Program-made: the position numbers and the translations under genes | Notes under the pieces: generated by a model | Database searches by the model: none | Seen by the model: the letters and a program-made list of their open reading frames with translations, nothing else | Told to the model about the DNA's origin: nothing | Part shown: positions 38,412-48,235 of the stretch, piece after piece | Numbering within the stretch: position 1 is the first letter of the stretch | How the letters are laid out: every line of letters starts with the position of its first letter | NCBI RefSeq assembly: GCF_000158475.2 | Contig: NZ_KI392031.1 | Coordinates: forward strand, 448,588-512,587 | DNA: 64,000 bases | Reading direction: 5' to 3' | Origin: Oxalobacter paraformigenes | GTDB lineage: Bacteria; Pseudomonadota; Gammaproteobacteria; Burkholderiales; Burkholderiaceae_D

Positions 38412-38723
38412 CAGACAACAGGAAACGCCGGAAAGCGGAGACGGCCTTATATCAATTTCTTGGCCGCCACACTGGTTGAACCGGATGAAGTATGGTGGCA
38501 TTGGGAGAAGGACCGGAGCAAGGATGGCGACTGGCGCTTGCGCAGACCTTATCTCCGTGCATTCGAGATAGAGGGCAAAAATGAATACGCTGTTTCGGTT
38601 TTTGAATGGGGAAAATCAGGATGGTCAGGCGCAACAGCGTTTATGGCAGAACCTGAAAAATTGGAAAAACGTTTGAAATATTTTAACAACCAGCGAATCG
38701 GACGGTTGTTGTACCGAAAATAA
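38412..38723 (+). pseudogene. C-terminal nuclease-like (PBECR-type) domain of a Mu-like phage head protein, orphaned
   Basis: About 103 codons in one frame match the C-terminal domain found on Mu gp30-type minor head proteins and on polymorphic toxins (barnase/EndoU/colicin/RelE-like PBECR group): F-L-A-A-T-L-V-E-P-D-E-V-W, W-R-L-R-R-P-Y-L, V-F-E-W-G-K-S-G-W-S-G-A-T-A-F, R-I-G-R-L-L-Y-R-K. The frame stays open upstream to 38169 but that part has no similarity, so the rest of the head gene is lost. A phage virion-morphogenesis remnant follows directly, as in Mu. Assignment is from memory of family motifs. Confidence 0.7.
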
Positions 38724-38724
38724 A

Positions 38725-38752
38725 AAAACGGGAGCATTTGCCGATCCCGTTT
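38725..38752 (+). terminator. Possible terminator after the orphan nuclease-like domain
   Basis: Stem AAACGGGA (38727-38734) / TCCCGTTT (38745-38752), with A residues before and few T residues after. It would work better for minus-strand transcription. Confidence 0.4.
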
Positions 38753-38818
38753 CTAGCAGTTGGAAGCCCGGATGCCAGACAAATTGACAGGCAACTTCAA
38801 CTGCCATGAAGTCAGTAT

Positions 38819-39365
38819 ATGCAAATCATCATTGACATTCAGGCCGGGGATTCCAATCGCACCCTGTCGCTGATCCGGCAGATCGTCGATGAACCGCAAC
38901 CGATTCGGGAAAGCATCGGGGAAACCGTGCTGAACCGGAACAGGGGCAGGCGTCGCCAACAGGCCGATCCGGAAGATACCCTGGCATCCGTTGTCGGCCC
39001 TGGCGCTGGCAGGCAACAAGGGCAACAGGATACGCGATGAACATGGCGATATGCCGGATAACCTGCATCCTGCGGTGAATGGCAATGTGCTTGCCCTTGC
39101 TTTCGGAAACGAAAAGGCAAAGTGGCCTCAAGGGAACCGCGCCTTATCCCATCAGACCGGAAAAAGGCAGGGCGCTGAAATTGGCAGGCCTGTACCGGAT
39201 GAAAGTCAGCCATCCCGGATGGCCTGCCAGACCGTTGCTTGGGTTCCCGATGATGAGGCCGATGCGATCCGGCATCCGGGACAGGATCGCATCGGGTACC
39301 TGCTTGAAGGGGAAATAAAAAGGCTTGGTGAATCGTTTGAAGGGTATTTTCCGGCGATTGGATAA
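38819..39365 (+). pseudogene. Phage virion morphogenesis protein (Mu gpG/gp31-like), frameshifted
   Basis: Three consecutive frames together read like one Mu gpG-type protein. The first begins M-Q-I-I-I-D-I-Q-A-G with I-R-E-S-I-G-E (38819 to about 38970). The second continues P-W-H-P-L-S-A-L-A-L-A-G-N-K-G and H-P-A-V-N-G-N-V-L-A-L-A-F-G-N-E (about 38970-39120). The third continues Y-P-I-R-P-E-K-G-R-A-L-K-L-A-G and P-A-R-P-L-L-G-F-P (about 39120-39260). At least two frameshifts break it. It follows a head-protein C-terminal remnant in the same order as in Mu, so both derive from one Mu-like prophage. Confidence 0.65.
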
Positions 39366-39747
39366 GGGATTTTTTCCCGGTTCAAAGCGGGATTTCCCGT
39401 CTTTTTCCCGCGGTTTTTTCCCGGATTTTCACCCGGACTGTCCGGCTCAACATGTTTTGCCAAACCCGTCAGACCGGGTATGCAGGCGGGTTTCAGGCCT
39501 TTTTGACCTTTTTTGTTCATCCTGTTTCCAACACCTCCTGCTTGTCGGGATGCCGCGATTGCCGTTTTACGGAACCGGGCGGGGCGCCAGACGATCCGCA
39601 GGAAACAGCGTATCGCCTGTTTGGGCAAGCCAGGGAAAAAGGGCGCTTTCAGGGAAGGCGACAGGCCGGTGAAAAAGCGCGTGTCCGAACGCTTTTGCCG
39701 GGAACCGGTCGATCCGGTTCCCGGGGGTGGGAAGCCTGTGCCGGGAG
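39366..39747. other. Region between the phage remnant and the sigma54 activator gene
   Basis: No gene is recognised in these 382 bp. Repeated T/C-rich and CCCG-rich runs lie near 39370-39440. The right border of the phage remnant is not visible. Confidence 0.4.
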
Positions 39748-41370
39748 TCAGCTGCTTTTTTGGCGAAAATCGTCGGCATTGATGCCGAAACGCTTGAGGC
39801 GTGCGAGCAGGGTTGTCCGTTTCAGTCCCAGTCTTGCGGCGGCTCCCGTTTTGCCGCCGATTTGGCCTCCGGTTTCGCGCAGGGCGTTGACAAGCGTGTC
39901 TTTGTCCGTTTCGGGGATGGCGGGAACCGGAACAACCGGCTGGCTGGAGGCGTGAACCGTCAGCGGGCTGTTCTGTGTGGTGTAACTCAACAGCGATTCG
40001 GGCGACAGGTTCAATACGCCGCCCTGGCTCGTTAAAATGACGGCCCGTTCCATGACGTTTTCCAGTTCGCGGATGTTGCCCGGCCAGGGCAGCCGGGTCA
40101 TCAGGGCGAGTGTTTCGGATGGAATGCCGGTGATATGCCGGTTCATTTCCCGGGCATACTTGCGAATGAAGAATCTGGCCAGCGACGGTATGTCTTCGGC
40201 CCGTTCGCGCAGGGGCGGGACGGTGATGGGAAAAACGTTCAGCCGGTAAAACAGGTCGCTCCGGAAGGTCTTGTCCTCGATTTTCGCCACAAGGTCGCAG
40301 TTGGTGGCGGCGATGCAGCGGACATCGACAGAAATGGTGTGGGGGCTGCCCAGACGCCTGATCTGGTGTTCCTGCAAAACGCTTAACAGTTTCGGCTGCA
40401 AATCGAGCGGCATGTCGCCGATTTCGTCCAGAAACAGGGTGCTTTTGTCCGCCTGCTCGAAATGCCCGATCCGTTTGTTTAAGGCGCCGGTGAAAGCGCC
40501 TTTTTCATGGCCGAACAGTTCGGATTCCATCAGTTCGGAAGGGATGGCGGTACAATTCATTTTGACCATGTCGCGCGCTTTCCGGTCGGAAAGATTGTGA
40601 ATGGTTTGTGCGATCAGCCCTTTTCCCGTTCCGGTCTCGCCCTGGAGCAGGACGGTGGCGTTACTGGAGGCCACGATTTCGATCTGCTGCAAAATGGACT
40701 GGATGGCGACACTGTGACCGATGAGATGGTGAGGCGGGGGAGTCTCTTCGATATTGTCCCCTGTGATGGGGCTTTCATTGGGTGAGACGGATGCCGGAGC
40801 GGTCTTTTTCCTGTGCGAAAGCATGACGTCGAGCGCAACGGCAAGCCGGGCGCTGATCCGGTTTAAAAGCGCCATCGTTTCCGGCGTGAAATGACAGGGC
40901 TTGAAGCTGCCGACTCCCAGGGTTCCCAGCAGGTTTCCGGCCGATACCAGCGGCAGATAGAGCAAAACCTGCAGTCCGTCACCGGCAAGCCTGGCGACAT
41001 ACGGATATTTTGCGGCATTACTGAGAATGGCGTTCCGGTTGAAGAGGATTTTTTCCTGTTTGCGCAAGGCGGCGCCCAACAGGGTAGCGTGCAGGGGTTT
41101 GCTGAAGGAATTGTACAGGCGGCGTTTGCCCTGTTCGAACCGGATCGCCTGCACGTTCAGCCTGAAAGAGGCCGGTTCGTATGTCTCAAGGCTGATATAG
41201 TCCAGACCGAAAAATTCATGAAGATAATCGGCGGTTTTTTCCGCCAGACACGGGATATCGGTGGCCGCGATGACAGCGTCTGTCAAATCGACCAGAAAAT
41301 GAAAAAAATCATGGTCGTGACCGTCTTCAACACTGTAGAGACCGTCACGATTGCAATGGATTGCAGTCAT
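39748..41370 (-). CDS. Sigma54-dependent transcriptional activator with GAF domain (FhlA/NtrC family)
   Basis: A 540-aa bacterial enhancer-binding protein. Residues 25-185 form a GAF-type sensor. The AAA+ domain has Walker A G-E-T-G-T-G-K (244-250), the sigma54-contact loop G-A-F-T-G-A (291-296), Walker B L-F-L-D-E-I-G-D (312-319) and the arginine-finger region F-R-x-D-L-Y-Y-R-L. A C-terminal Fis-type helix-turn-helix ends the protein (T-G-A-A-A-R-L-G-L-K-R-T-T-L). In the family, FhlA senses formate through GAF domains; the ligand here is not known. It lies downstream of an OFA transporter on the same strand. Two sigma54-type promoters occur beyond that transporter, so they are its likely targets. 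Confidence 0.92.
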   Translation of the reverse strand: MTAIHCNRDGLYSVEDGHDHDFFHFLVDLTDAVIAATDIPCLAEKTADYLHEFFGLDYISLETYEPASFRLNVQAIRFEQGKRRLYNSFSKPLHATLLGAALRKQEKILFNRNAILSNAAKYPYVARLAGDGLQVLLYLPLVSAGNLLGTLGVGSFKPCHFTPETMALLNRISARLAVALDVMLSHRKKTAPASVSPNESPITGDNIEETPPPHHLIGHSVAIQSILQQIEIVASSNATVLLQGETGTGKGLIAQTIHNLSDRKARDMVKMNCTAIPSELMESELFGHEKGAFTGALNKRIGHFEQADKSTLFLDEIGDMPLDLQPKLLSVLQEHQIRRLGSPHTISVDVRCIAATNCDLVAKIEDKTFRSDLFYRLNVFPITVPPLRERAEDIPSLARFFIRKYAREMNRHITGIPSETLALMTRLPWPGNIRELENVMERAVILTSQGGVLNLSPESLLSYTTQNSPLTVHASSQPVVPVPAIPETDKDTLVNALRETGGQIGGKTGAAARLGLKRTTLLARLKRFGINADDFRQKSS

Positions 41371-41592
41371 GTTTTTGAAAGATTCCTAATATTGCCGGGG
41401 ATTTTTTGGGAACGTTTTATGCCAAAACGAACCTCATGTCCAAAACCTCAGACTATGCGCGTGAAGGGAAGCCTTCCGGACCTTCACGAAAATATGTTTT
41501 CGATTCCATAAGATGGATTTTATCATATGAATTGGAATTCTCGTGAGGGGAAGTGTAAAGAGCAAGGCGTGTCGGGGGAAGGGGCCGTTCAT
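41371..41592. other. Leader region of the sigma54 activator gene
   Basis: Contains a perfect 8-bp inverted repeat CGTGAAGG (41460-41467) / CCTTCACG (41481-41488) with an inner palindrome, about 90-120 bp upstream of the activator start. It may be an operator or an mRNA hairpin. No sigma54-type GG-N10-GC promoter was found here. Confidence 0.4.
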
Positions 41593-41626
41593 AAAAAAAC
41601 GGCAACATAAAAATGTTGCCGTTTTT
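41593..41626 (-). terminator. Terminator after the OFA transporter gene
   Basis: Stem AAAACGGCAACAT / ATGTTGCCGTTTT with a 4-nt loop and flanking A/T tracts, 70 bp past the transporter stop. It separates transporter and activator transcription and is symmetrical enough to act both ways. Confidence 0.9.
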
Positions 41627-41696
41627 ACCAGTTTCACCGGATCAGGGGGGAGAACCGTTACCGGTTCTCCCGGGAAACCACAGAAATTCGCTCAGC

Positions 41697-42986
41697 TTAC
41701 GCTTTGCCTGCAGCAGCGGCTGCTTCCTGTGCTTCGATTTCCTTGTTGTTGTTTTCGATGAAACGTCTGCGCCACGGTTTCAGAACGAACATGGCCAGGC
41801 AGGAGCAGGTAGCTGCAACGCATGCCGACAGGATGAAGGTACGGTTCCAGTTACCGCCTTTGGACAGACCAGCTGCCAGCGGAACGATAAGGGAAGACGT
41901 TCCTTTTGCCGTGTACAGCGTACCCGCGTTACCCGCTGCGTTCGCACTGCCGAACGTGTCGGCGCACATGGACGGGAACAGCGAGAAGATTTCACCCCAG
42001 CAGGCAAACGTCATGCCGGCGAAGAACATGAAGCCCAGTGGAGTGCGACCCCAGAACACCAGACCCAGCAGGGCGGCAGCTTCACCCATGAACACCACGA
42101 ACATCAGGTTTTCACGGCCGAAACGGTCGGACAGATAACCCATGATAGGACGGGATGCGCCGTTACAGATGTTGTCGATGGACATGGCCATGGTCAACAG
42201 CGGCAGGGTAACGCCCAGGCAGGTCACCGGAATCTTGTCAAGACCGTAGTCGCGGGAGACAGGACCGAAAGAAGCCGTTGCCATGATACCGCCGGAAGCA
42301 ACGCCAACGAAGCAGATGTAGATGAGCCAGAAAACCGGTTCTCTGACGATCTGGGTCGGGGTATAGTTTTTCTTGGAAGAAATAACACGAGGAACAGCTT
42401 TCGTTCCCGGCGGCAGTTTGGCGCGCGGCATGAAGAGAGCGCAAGCGGTGATGATAACGCCCTGAACGATACCGAAGACGAAGAACGCCTGTTCATAGCC
42501 GGAACTGTTGATCATGCTGGCAACCGGGATAACGGTGATAGCGGCGCCGCCACCGAAACCGGCAGCTGTCGCACCGGCGGCCAGACCGCGTTTGTCCGGG
42601 AACCATTTCAGCGAGTTACCGGAACAGGTACCGTAAACGGCACCGGCGCCAGCCCCTGTCAGAATCTGTGCGAAATACAGCATACCCAGGCTGGAGGCAT
42701 AGGAACACAGAATCCAGCCGATCGTAACCAGAATAGCGCCGAAAATAATGACCGGACGTGGACCGAATTTGTCAACACCCCATCCTTCGAGTGGCACCAG
42801 CCATGTTTCGAAGAACAGGAAGATGGTGAACGACAGCTGAATTGCTGTACGAGCCCAGTGGTATTTGTCTTCAATCGGAGCAACGAACAGCGTCCAGCCA
42901 TACTGGCAGTTCGCGACCGTCGCCATACAGCAAATACCCAAGGCAAGCTGCACCCACCGATTAGGGTACTTTTCTTGTGTAGCCAT
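41697..42986 (-). CDS. MFS transporter of the oxalate/formate antiporter (OFA) family
   Basis: A 429-aa, 12-TM major facilitator. It has the MFS motif D-K-F-G-P-R after TM2, W-F-P-D-K-R-G-L-A-A-G in the TM4-5 region, and OFA-specific segments shared with Oxalobacter OxlT: W-G-E-I-F-S-L-F-P and L-Y-T-A-K-G-T. The two basic residues known to bind oxalate in OxlT have counterparts, by my count R279 in N-G-A-S-R-P-I-M-G and K361 in Y-T-A-K-G-T. Overall it is clearly divergent from OxlT, so it is a paralogue whose substrate may be oxalate, formate or another small carboxylate. AGGAGAG precedes the ATG. Codon choice appears more restricted than in neighbours, as in highly expressed genes. A sigma54-type promoter lies upstream. 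Confidence 0.92.
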   Translation of the reverse strand: MATQEKYPNRWVQLALGICCMATVANCQYGWTLFVAPIEDKYHWARTAIQLSFTIFLFFETWLVPLEGWGVDKFGPRPVIIFGAILVTIGWILCSYASSLGMLYFAQILTGAGAGAVYGTCSGNSLKWFPDKRGLAAGATAAGFGGGAAITVIPVASMINSSGYEQAFFVFGIVQGVIITACALFMPRAKLPPGTKAVPRVISSKKNYTPTQIVREPVFWLIYICFVGVASGGIMATASFGPVSRDYGLDKIPVTCLGVTLPLLTMAMSIDNICNGASRPIMGYLSDRFGRENLMFVVFMGEAAALLGLVFWGRTPLGFMFFAGMTFACWGEIFSLFPSMCADTFGSANAAGNAGTLYTAKGTSSLIVPLAAGLSKGGNWNRTFILSACVAATCSCLAMFVLKPWRRRFIENNNKEIEAQEAAAAAGKA

Positions 42987-43114
42987 AGATCTACTCTCCT
43001 AAATCTAACTTCCAAAAAAGGAAAAACTTTCTGATGACACGTTTTCCATTGCAAAATGAAAAATATGTCGAACAGTACCGCTCTTTGCAAAAAACAAAGA
43101 TCGGAAAGCTACTC

Positions 43115-43131
43115 TGCATTTTTTGTGCCAG
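43115..43131 (-). promoter_or_regulatory. Sigma54-type promoter of the OFA transporter gene
   Basis: Read on the minus strand, CTGGCAC-AAAAAA-TGCA has GG (43129-43128) and GC (43117-43116) separated by exactly 10 bases. It matches the TGGCACG-N4-TTGC consensus except at two positions. The predicted start is near 43104, giving a 5' leader of about 118 nt before the AUG at 42986. Confidence 0.75.
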
Positions 43132-43181
43132 ATCAAGCGGGAGCCATGTTTTTTTGTCGTGCATCAGGAAAAGATTCCAAA

Positions 43182-43198
43182 TTGGCATGGAATATGCA
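43182..43198 (+). promoter_or_regulatory. Sigma54-type promoter of a candidate small RNA
   Basis: TTGGCATGGAATATGCA on the plus strand has GG (43184-43185) and GC (43196-43197) separated by 10 bases. It matches the sigma54 consensus with two mismatches. It is divergent from the transporter promoter about 50 bp away. The predicted start is near 43208. Confidence 0.72.
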
Positions 43199-43207
43199 TT
43201 AAAAAGG

Positions 43208-43279
43208 CTCGGACTGAGATATCAGATCTATTCTCTTTTTTACAGGAAGACTCTCTGCCTGAGAGTCTTCCTTTTTTTT
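43208..43279 (+). ncRNA. Candidate sigma54-dependent small RNA complementary to the OFA transporter ribosome site
   Basis: This roughly 72-nt unit starts about 11 nt after the sigma54-type promoter. It ends in a perfect 12-bp stem (43244-43255 with 43261-43272, loop TGCCT) followed by eight T residues. No open frame fits. Bases 43224-43237 (AGATCTATTCTCTT) can pair without interruption with the transporter mRNA at 43000-42987, which contains the Shine-Dalgarno AGGAG and ends one base before the AUG. Two of the 14 pairs are G-U. The pairing segment is followed by U-rich sequence, as in Hfq-bound small RNAs. Promoter, terminator and complementarity are seen in sequence; that it is an expressed repressor of the transporter is inference. 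Confidence 0.65.
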
Positions 43280-43512
43280 GTCTTTCTCATGCCCGTTTTG
43301 CCGGGGCTTCTCTTTTTCGGCCGGTTTTCCTTTTTAAAAACAGGCGCTTGGAATGTTGAATGAGTCTGTTCTCCCGATTGTCTCTTCTGGCGGGAAAAAG
43401 AGCGCAAGCGGGAGCGGGCCGGATGGGGCCAACGATTTTTGCCGGGGAAAAAAGGCGCCGGGGTTTCGCGGGCGATTTCGTCACAGCTGAAAAAAGAAAT
43501 GCCATGAAATGG
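43280..43512. other. Intergenic region after the small-RNA terminator
   Basis: No gene is recognised. T-rich sequence follows the terminator and then GC-rich sequence leads to the palindromes at 43513-43584. Confidence 0.4.
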
Positions 43513-43538
43513 TATTGACGCGCTTTAAGGCGTCAATA
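43513..43538. repeat. 9-bp inverted repeat next to the 42-bp palindrome
   Basis: TATTGACGC and GCGTCAATA separated by 8 bases. It shares the T-T-G-A-C core with the adjacent palindrome. Confidence 0.6.
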
Positions 43539-43542
43539 ATCC

Positions 43543-43584
43543 GCCACTAAAGTGTCAATGACACGTCATTGACACTTTAGTGGC
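43543..43584. repeat. 42-bp near-perfect palindrome
   Basis: Two perfect 20-bp arms (43543-43562 and 43565-43584) flank a 2-base centre AC. Each arm contains GTGTCAATGAC or its reverse. No T tract follows immediately, so it is not a typical terminator. An operator, cruciform site or end of a lost mobile element is possible. Confidence 0.85.
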
Positions 43585-43764
43585 CTGTTTTGACAGAATG
43601 GCTGACCCCTTTCGGGCGGGAAAAAGGCGAAAAGAATGCCGGGATGGAAAAAAGGTTTCCCGGCAGGGAAACGAAGGCGACGGACAACTGGCCAGATAAG
43701 GGAGCCGAAAGGAAAAAGGACGGTGTTGCGGTCTTTTTTTCTGTTGGGCCAATTCGCCTGTTTT

Positions 43765-44048
43765 TCAGAAGCGGCGGGTTGTGCCGATCTGGATGCCGGT
43801 CATGGCAGGGGTATAACCGGCGGCTTCGGGATCGGCCAGTTCCGCCCTGTGGTTCAGGTAATGCCGGATACCTGTTTATGGCCGAAACCGGTATGGGCGA
43901 TAGGGGCGTAAAGCGATGCGCGTTTCGGGAGGTCGTACCGGTAGTCCCGCGCGTATTGGCCGGCTTGTTGCCTTTGCCTTCCGTTTCGGCTTTGCCGCGG
44001 TTGTGTAAAGCTCTGGTGGTGTGCGCGCATGTCCTGTTCTTCCTTCAT
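43765..44048 (-). pseudogene. Gram-negative porin, 3' remnant
   Basis: The last part of a betaproteobacterial general porin can be read on the minus strand across a frame change: D-Y-R-Y-D-L-P-K-R-A-S-L-Y-A-P-I, then H-Y-L-N-H-R-A-E-L-A-D-P-E-A-A-G, ending I-Q-I-G-T-T-R-R-F at the stop (43765). The Y-x-L-S-K-R-T-x-x-Y strand and the terminal G-x-x-H-x-F-type end are porin features. No intact 5' part was found upstream. Confidence 0.55.
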
Positions 44049-44671
44049 CGTTTTGCCGGTGTTTTTTCATGAAACAGCGGCTGTTTCGGCCGGTTTGCTA
44101 AGCGCGCAAAATGGCGGGCAAAGGCAGGAAAAAACCTTCGCAGCCGCATGGCAGACCGTTTTCCCGGATTTTGCGGGCTTTTCTGCCGGGACGGGAAAAG
44201 GCCTGGCGCTTTCCGGGGACGTTCCGTTCACGTGACGCGGAAATCGCTGCGGGAAAAGCGCGTTTGCCCGGGAAGCCGGCAGTACAGGCATGAAACCGTT
44301 ATGAGACAGGCCGGAAGGCGGCAGGGCGGCCGGGAAAGAACCGGGGCGAGCCTGCTCATCAATCCGTCCGGAACTTGAAAAGGGCGGATGGAAAGGGAAA
44401 AACGGCAGAGGAAGTCCGTGCCGCTTTTTTCCGGAAACGGCCGTTGCACGGGGAAACGCCCGCAGGCAGAAAGCGTTTTTGCCTGCGGGCAGGGCCAACC
44501 GGAACAAGGCTTTCATGAAGCCGGTTCGGGACGGGGCCGTTTGCCTGACGGAAGCCGGCGCCCGCCCGCCGAACGCGGACAGGGCAAGAAGGTAAACCCT
44601 TCCGGTCTGTGCGGTACAGCCGTCCCCGGGGAGTTTGACGCGGTATTTTCCGGCTTTTTCCGGGCGGGCGG
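44049..44671. other. Region between porin and isochorismatase remnants
   Basis: About 620 bp without a supported gene. Frames are short and biased in composition. It is probably decayed coding sequence, possibly the 5' part of the porin gene, but I cannot show similarity. Confidence 0.4.
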
Positions 44672-45045
44672 TCAGGCCCGCGCCGTTTTGGGCTGCATGC
44701 CGCAGGCGAGGACGGCTTCCGCATTCCGCGATTTAAGCGTGCTGTTCAGGCGCGTTTGCCGGAAGGCGTCGGCGCTGCCTGACGACGACAGGCAAGCCGG
44801 GCGCGGCCTCCATGATGGCGTCACGGATTTTCAGGCTTTCCCTGTTCCCGGCAAAAAACGGGCAATGCCCGGTGAGGGATCGACGATGTGCTGAACGAAA
44901 ATGACGGGAACGGCTTTTTCCCGGACGAGCCGGATGGCGGAAACGCGGTTTTGCCGGGGTTCCTCGCCTTCCAGAGAAGCCGTTTTTCGCCGGGAAAATG
45001 ATCGTTTTGCGCGTCCATGACGATCGGCGCTTTTTTCGGCGGGTT
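44672..45045 (-). pseudogene. Isochorismatase-family cysteine hydrolase, frameshifted
   Basis: Three segments in different minus-strand frames match one isochorismatase-like protein. They are P-I-V-M-D-A-Q-N-D-H-F-P-G-E-K (from about 45035, with the catalytic Asp region), V-P-V-I-F-V-Q-H-I-V-D-P-S-P-G-I-A-R-F-L-P (about 44860-44920), and A-E-A-V-L-A-C-G-M-Q-P-K-T-A-R-A (to 44672, where the catalytic Cys region should lie). The order is correct and at least two frameshifts are needed. The expected start codon is also not preserved. It lies just downstream of copA on the same strand. Confidence 0.65.
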
Positions 45046-45066
45046 TATGGCGTTTGTGCTTTCTTT

Positions 45067-47661
<2,595 letters not shown>

Positions 47662-47824
47662 GGCCTGTCTCTTTTTTGCGGCGTTTGTCAGGGGCAGAGG
47701 CTGAATCTTTTCTTACCGCTCATTGTATCTGAAGATATTTTTTTCGCAAGAACGGACTTTTTTGGTATATAGTATCCAAAAAGATACTGTCATTTTTCAT
47801 CCCGCATTCTTTTCAGCGTTTATC
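47662..47824. promoter_or_regulatory. Divergent copA-hxlR promoter region with candidate operators
   Basis: This AT-rich region holds AGTATC-N6-GATACT (47771-47788), overlapping a wider symmetric stretch TTGGTATATAGTATCCAA (47762-47779). A related half-element GTATCTGAAGATAT lies near 47724-47737. These suit an HxlR-type dimer regulating both directions. No CueR-type spaced palindrome was recognised. Confidence 0.5.
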
Positions 47825-48235
47825 ATGAATCAGGCAAACGGAAACGATTCCTGCGCTTCGCGCGCGGAAACCCATTGTCCCGTGGAAGCGGCCATCGGTC
47901 TTGTCGGCGGCAAATACAAGTCGCTGATTCTCTGGAAACTGGCCGGCGGCACGCTTCGATTTTCGCAGCTTAAAAAGGAAGTGCCTTGCGCCACGCCAAA
48001 GATGCTCACCCGGCAACTGAGAGAACTGGAAGCGGACGGGTTGATCCGTCGCCAGGTTTTTCCTGTGGTTCCGCCGCGGGTGGAATATTCGCTGACGGAT
48101 TTCGGCAAGAGTATTCGCCCGGTGCTGGAAGCCCTGTACGAGTGGGGAAACCTGTATCTGAACAGGCAGGGGCTGGAAGCGAATTGCGCCATGGTTGTGT
48201 CGCGGAAAAAGAATTCCGGTTCCCGGCAGGAGTGA
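47825..48235 (+). CDS. HxlR-family winged-helix transcriptional regulator
   Basis: A 136-aa DNA-binding protein of the HxlR/YodB/HypR group. C-P-V-E-A-A-I-G-L-V-G-G-K-Y-K-S (from residue 18) is the family N-terminal signature, and its cysteine (C18) is the redox- or electrophile-sensing residue in studied members; a second Cys lies at residue 10. The winged helix has F-S-Q-L-K-K-E-V, T-P-K-M-L-T-R-Q-L-R-E-L-E-x-D-G-L-I-R-R and a wing V-P-P-R-V-E-Y-S-L-T. I chose the ATG at 47825; the frame extends to 47723 over the promoter region. It is divergent from copA and probably controls it, itself, or both. Confidence 0.88.
   Translation: MNQANGNDSCASRAETHCPVEAAIGLVGGKYKSLILWKLAGGTLRFSQLKKEVPCATPKMLTRQLRELEADGLIRRQVFPVVPPRVEYSLTDFGKSIRPVLEALYEWGNLYLNRQGLEANCAMVVSRKKNSGSRQE

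Noticed and set aside
41697-42986. Identification of the MFS gene as OxlT itself
   Set aside because: The substrate-binding Arg and Lys and the OFA signatures are kept, but the rest diverges too far from OxlT as I remember it, so only family membership is claimed.
41613-43034. 473-codon plus-strand open frame opposite the OFA transporter
   Set aside because: Antisense shadow; it also runs through the transporter terminator.
43060-43180. FhlA-type TGTCG-N4-TGACA activator sites
   Set aside because: Isolated TGTCG half-sites occur at 43067 and near 43160, but no convincing complete site was found.
43034-43363. Small open frame covering the candidate small-RNA gene
   Set aside because: It has no ribosome site, spans both the promoter and the terminator, and reads as low-complexity Phe/Leu, so a non-coding RNA is the better reading.
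43780-44050. Integrase-like C-terminus (G-H-K-Q-V-S-G-I-T pattern)
   Set aside because: The downstream residues and terminal R-R-F fit a porin 3' end better, and no catalytic Arg or Tyr is found.
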